Assembly: GCF_006517235.1 (NCBI RefSeq)
Contig: NZ_CP041188.1
Span: 992,001 to 1,056,000 of the forward strand
Source of the DNA: Pseudarthrobacter sp. NIBRBAC000502772
Lineage (GTDB): Bacteria; Actinomycetota; Actinomycetes; Actinomycetales; Micrococcaceae
DNA: 64,000 nucleotides
Reading direction: 5' to 3'
Below, one piece after another: positions 61,331 through 64,000 of the stretch. How positions within the stretch are numbered: position 1 is the first letter of the stretch; each line of letters starts with the position of its first letter. The notes beneath the pieces are model-generated. The model had not been told where the DNA came from, did not search any database, and saw only the letters and a program-made list of their open reading frames with translations. A program made the position numbers and the translations under genes.

Positions 61331-62620
61331 ATGGAGCGAACGGTGTGCGCCGTTGTGGGCGGAGGGCCGGCGGGCATGATGCTGGGGCTGCTGCTGGCCC
61401 GGGCAGGCGTGAAGGTCACGGTCCTCGAAAAGCATGGCGACTTCCTGCGGGATTTCCGCGGCGACACCGTGCATGCCTCCACCATCAGGCTGATCGACGA
61501 ACTGGGACTGGGCGACAGCTTCCGTCAGCTTCCGCAGAGCAGGCTGAACAACGTTGCCATCCCCATCCCGGGCGCCGGCTTGGTCACGTTCGGGGATTTC
61601 GCGTCCCTGAAGCCCCCGTACAACTACATTGCCATGATGCCGCAGTGGGACTTCCTGAACTTCCTGGCCACGGAGGCCGCGCGCGAACCCACCTTCACGC
61701 TCCTGATGCAACACGAAGCAACGTCGTTAATGTTCGACGGCGGACGTGTCGCCGGCGTGCGCTACCGCACACACGACGGCCGTGAAGGAGCACTCCTTGC
61801 GGACCTCGTGGTGGCCACTGATGGGCGCCATTCAGTGCTGCGCCGGGCCGCCGGGCTGAAGCCAACGAACTACCCCGTCCCCTTCGACACGTGGTGGTTC
61901 AGGCTTCCGCGCCATGCGTCGGAGAAGGGCGCCGTGGCGGGCATCGTCCCGGCATTCCGAGACCGGGAAGCCATGATCGCCCTGTTCCGTGACGACTATT
62001 ACCAGATGGGATATCTCGGCCCCAAGGGAGAAGACGCGCGGATCCGGGCCGAGGGCGTGGAACGCTTCAGGCAGCGCGTTTCCGGACTGCGTCCTGACCT
62101 GGCTGACCGGGTGGATTCGATTCGGTCCCTGGAGGACCTGCACTGGCTGGATGTGCGGCTGGACCGGCTGCGGCGCTGGTACGTGGACGGGCTGTTGTGC
62201 ATTGGCGACGCTGCCCATGCCATGTCCCCGGTGGGTGGCGTGGGCATCAACCTTGCCATCCAGGATGCGGTAGCGGCAGCGGGCCGGTTGGCGCCGGCAC
62301 TGCTCCGGGGGCACGTATCCGTGCAGGATCTCGCCGGAGTGGAACGGAGGCGCAGGATGCCCACCGTGGTTGTCCAGACGGTGCAGCGCATGCTGCACCG
62401 CGCAGTGTTCGTCCCATTGTTCGCCGGAAGGAGGACGGAGCCCCCGCGGGCCCTGCTGTTTGTCGTCCGGCACGCCCCGATGGTCCGGCGGCTGATGCCG
62501 CGGCTCATCGCGTTCGGACCCCGCCCGGAACATGCACCGTCCTTCGCCCGCCCCGTTCAGCAGCAGCAAGCAGCAAAGCCGCCCGGTTTGGCGCGCCGTC
62601 ACAAATCGGGGAACCACTAA
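61331..62620 (+). CDS. FAD-dependent monooxygenase (PHBH/UbiH-like)
   Basis: 429 residues. FAD-binding GxGxxG is in VVGGGPAGMMLGLLLARAG near residue 8; a DG segment VVATDGRHSVLRRAAG is near 157; CIGDAAHAMSPVGGVGIN near 293 is the group A flavin monooxygenase/oxidoreductase signature. The C-terminal 60 residues are Arg/Pro-rich and look weakly structured. The substrate is unknown. The stop codon forms part of the pyrE -10 region. Confidence 0.85.
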   Translation: MERTVCAVVGGGPAGMMLGLLLARAGVKVTVLEKHGDFLRDFRGDTVHASTIRLIDELGLGDSFRQLPQSRLNNVAIPIPGAGLVTFGDFASLKPPYNYIAMMPQWDFLNFLATEAAREPTFTLLMQHEATSLMFDGGRVAGVRYRTHDGREGALLADLVVATDGRHSVLRRAAGLKPTNYPVPFDTWWFRLPRHASEKGAVAGIVPAFRDREAMIALFRDDYYQMGYLGPKGEDARIRAEGVERFRQRVSGLRPDLADRVDSIRSLEDLHWLDVRLDRLRRWYVDGLLCIGDAAHAMSPVGGVGINLAIQDAVAAAGRLAPALLRGHVSVQDLAGVERRRRMPTVVVQTVQRMLHRAVFVPLFAGRRTEPPRALLFVVRHAPMVRRLMPRLIAFGPRPEHAPSFARPVQQQQAAKPPGLARRHKSGNH

Positions 62621-62623
62621 ACT
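62618..62623 (+). promoter_or_regulatory. -10 element of pyrE (leaderless)
   Basis: TAAACT is seven bases before the ATG, and no ribosome binding site is present. Its first three bases are the stop codon of the monooxygenase gene. Confidence 0.5.
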
Positions 62624-62630
62624 GGACACC

Positions 62631-63203
62631 ATGACTTCCCCTCTTGACGCTGCCGCTGCCCGTGCCCGCCTGCTGGAACTGATCAAGGAACTTGCCGTGG
62701 TCCGTGGCAAGGTAATCCTGTCCAGCGGCGCCGAGGCCGACTACTACATCGACCTGCGCCGCATCACGCTGCACCATGAGGCCTCCAAGCTGGTGGGCCA
62801 GGTCATGCTGGCGCTGACGGACGACGCCGGGATCGACTTTGAGTGCGCGGGTGGCCTGACCATGGGTGCTGACCCCGTGGGCACCGCCGTTATGCACGCT
62901 GCGGTGGACGCCGGCCGCACCGTGGACGCGTTTGTGGTCCGCAAAGCCCAGAAGTCCTATGGCATGGGCCGCCAGGTTGAAGGTCCGTCGGTTGACGGCC
63001 GCAAGGTCTTGGTGCTGGAGGATACGTCCACCACAGGCGGCTCCGCCCTCACCGCTGTTGAGGGTGTCCGGAAAGCCGGCGGCAACGTGGTGGCCGTGGC
63101 CGTCATTGTGGACCGGGACACCGGTGCCAAGGAAAAGATCGAAGCCGAGACCGGCGTGCCCTACCTGTTCGCCTTCGGCAAGGACGAGCTGGGCCTCTCC
63201 TAG
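62631..63203 (+). CDS. pyrE: Orotate phosphoribosyltransferase
   Basis: Adds ribose 5-phosphate from PRPP to orotate in pyrimidine synthesis. It has 190 residues, the short actinobacterial length. ILSSGAEADYYIDLRRI near residue 24 is the orotate-binding start; VLVLEDTSTTGGSA near 125 is the PRPP-binding motif. ATG 62631 lacks a Shine-Dalgarno sequence and has a -10 directly upstream, so a leaderless mRNA is likely. It stands apart from other pyr genes in the window. Confidence 0.92.
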   Translation: MTSPLDAAAARARLLELIKELAVVRGKVILSSGAEADYYIDLRRITLHHEASKLVGQVMLALTDDAGIDFECAGGLTMGADPVGTAVMHAAVDAGRTVDAFVVRKAQKSYGMGRQVEGPSVDGRKVLVLEDTSTTGGSALTAVEGVRKAGGNVVAVAVIVDRDTGAKEKIEAETGVPYLFAFGKDELGLS

Positions 63204-63261
63204 CGGGTTCACGCCAGGGGTTTCACGGCCCCGGGGTTGCAGCGGCGGCTTCCGCTGTGGC

Positions 63262-63267
63262 TACGGT
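63262..63267 (+). promoter_or_regulatory. Possible -10 (TACGGT) of a leaderless hydrolase mRNA
   Basis: The hexamer ends six bases before GTG 63274, the same geometry as for pyrE and uxaC. No ribosome binding site is visible. Confidence 0.35.
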
Positions 63268-63273
63268 AGAGGT

Positions 63274-64000
63274 GTGCCGTACAGGGGGGAAGCAGATCCG
63301 CAGGAACAGCCAGGAGCTCATCAAGCCCGGCTGCTGGCCAATGCCGCCGCACTCAAGCGGTTTTCGCGCCGCGGGTTCCTGGCCGGCACGGGCGCCTCGG
63401 CCCTGCTGGCGGCGGACATGCTGGTCACCCGCCATGTCCAGGCGGAGCGGCAGGTCAACCGGATACTGCAGGTCGCGGACGACTTCGCCGACGCCTACTA
63501 CCCGAACGCCAGCTGGTTCCTCTTCCCCGGCTACAAAACAAGCTGGGAAGAGGCGCTCTGGATCCTGAACGCAATGCGTGGTGCGCTGAACAAGCGCGGC
63601 CAGCTGGCTGCCGTCGGCTATTCCAACCTAGGGCTGGACATCGACGAGGTGGTGATCGCCGTCATCGAACATGTCCGGGCGAAAAAGCTGACCAAGCTTT
63701 TTTTCTACGGCCACAGCTTCGGCGGCATGGTGGCCACCCAGGTGGCCGCGCGGCTCAGGGAATTCCACGGCGTGGAGGTTGACTTCATCCTGCTGGACTC
63801 CAGTCCCTACAGCCGGAGCGACGTGCTGGACGAGAGCTGGTTCGACGGCGTGGTGTTCCTGTATGAGAGCGGCTTCCGGGTCCCGTCCGTGGTCCGTGGC
63901 AGCTACGAACTGGGGGAGCGCGTCATCCACAAGGACGAGCGGACCTGGCGGCAGATCCTGGACCAGACCATGGAGCAGCTGTCGCCGATCGCCCCGTCCA
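63274..64000 (+). CDS. Alpha/beta hydrolase with twin-arginine signal (3' end outside window)
   Basis: The open frame runs off the window after 242 codons. The N-terminus has a twin-arginine motif FSRRGFLAG near residue 32, then a short hydrophobic Ala/Leu stretch, so it is probably Tat-exported or anchored. LFPGY near residue 80 is a typical oxyanion region and the nucleophile elbow is GHSFGG near 147, giving a candidate Ser. LLDSSPYSR follows at about 172, where the fold usually continues to the acid residue. The start at GTG 63274 is inferred; no ribosome binding site is seen. Substrate unknown. Confidence 0.72.
   Translation, partial: MPYRGEADPQEQPGAHQARLLANAAALKRFSRRGFLAGTGASALLAADMLVTRHVQAERQVNRILQVADDFADAYYPNASWFLFPGYKTSWEEALWILNAMRGALNKRGQLAAVGYSNLGLDIDEVVIAVIEHVRAKKLTKLFFYGHSFGGMVATQVAARLREFHGVEVDFILLDSSPYSRSDVLDESWFDGVVFLYESGFRVPSVVRGSYELGERVIHKDERTWRQILDQTMEQLSPIAPS

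Overview
The window is high-GC chromosomal DNA of an actinobacterium. The gene content suggests Arthrobacter sensu lato (Arthrobacter, Pseudarthrobacter or Paenarthrobacter, family Micrococcaceae). Reasons: GTG starts and ATGA/GTGA operon overlaps are common, there are four LacI-family regulators in 52 kb, an Asp23/DUF6286/AmaP cluster is present, and genes for sugar and branched-chain/aromatic acid catabolism are dense. No rRNA, tRNA, insertion sequence, phage gene or CRISPR array was seen. Genus is an inference; nothing here was searched against a database.

Layout. (1) 1-8872: fructan-type operon with a LacI regulator, an Opp/Dpp-type ABC importer (lipoprotein, two permeases, two ATPases) and a cytoplasmic GH32 beta-fructosidase, behind two TAACGCGCGTTA-type operators. 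(2) 8873-12721: secreted GH68 levansucrase and GH32 levanase lipoprotein. (3) 12793-15581: Asp23/Gls24 envelope cluster plus a protein made of 11-residue amphipathic repeats encoded by near-perfect 33-bp tandem repeats. (4) 15750-20436: CUT1-type sugar importer without its own ATPase and a LacI regulator; its operator TGTAAGCGCTTGCA also occurs before the levansucrase. (5) 20474-22313: a protein of unknown function and exodeoxyribonuclease III. (6) 22588-32150: valine-type acyl-CoA catabolism (mmsA, HIBYL-CoA hydrolase, mmsB, enoyl-CoA hydratase), a flavoprotein/XRE-cupin pair, acyl-CoA synthetase/MarR and acyl-CoA dehydrogenase. (7) 32228-36097: cold-shock protein, a NarL-type two-component system beside a secreted HbpS-like heme-binding protein, and an ankyrin lipoprotein. 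(8) 36182-39839: SCP2-type thiolase, two 3-oxoacid CoA-transferase subunits and a divergent IclR regulator; then nadE.

(9) 40956-61179 is the most interesting part, a large sugar-acid/glycoside catabolic island. Two LacI regulators with matching recognition helices sit in it. Five copies of an operator close to TGGCAANCGNTTGNCA lie before its transcription units. Two pairs of TIM-barrel sugar isomerase plus Gfo/Idh/MocA oxidoreductase flank a second Opp/Dpp importer, one subunit of which is a permease-ATPase fusion. Then come uronate isomerase, fructuronate reductase, a GPH-family symporter, mannonate dehydratase and a gluconokinase fused to a GH3 glycosidase. I read it as uptake of a uronic- or aldonic-acid-containing glycoside, cleavage inside the cell, and conversion of glucuronate to 2-keto-3-deoxygluconate, with gluconate phosphorylated by the fusion protein. 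KDG kinase and KDPG aldolase are not in the window. (10) 61331-64000: a flavin monooxygenase, pyrE, and the start of a twin-arginine-signal alpha/beta hydrolase, all with signs of leaderless transcription.

A recurring design is that each of the three solute-binding lipoprotein genes is followed by a strong hairpin just before the first permease gene. This would keep binding-protein mRNA more abundant than permease mRNA.
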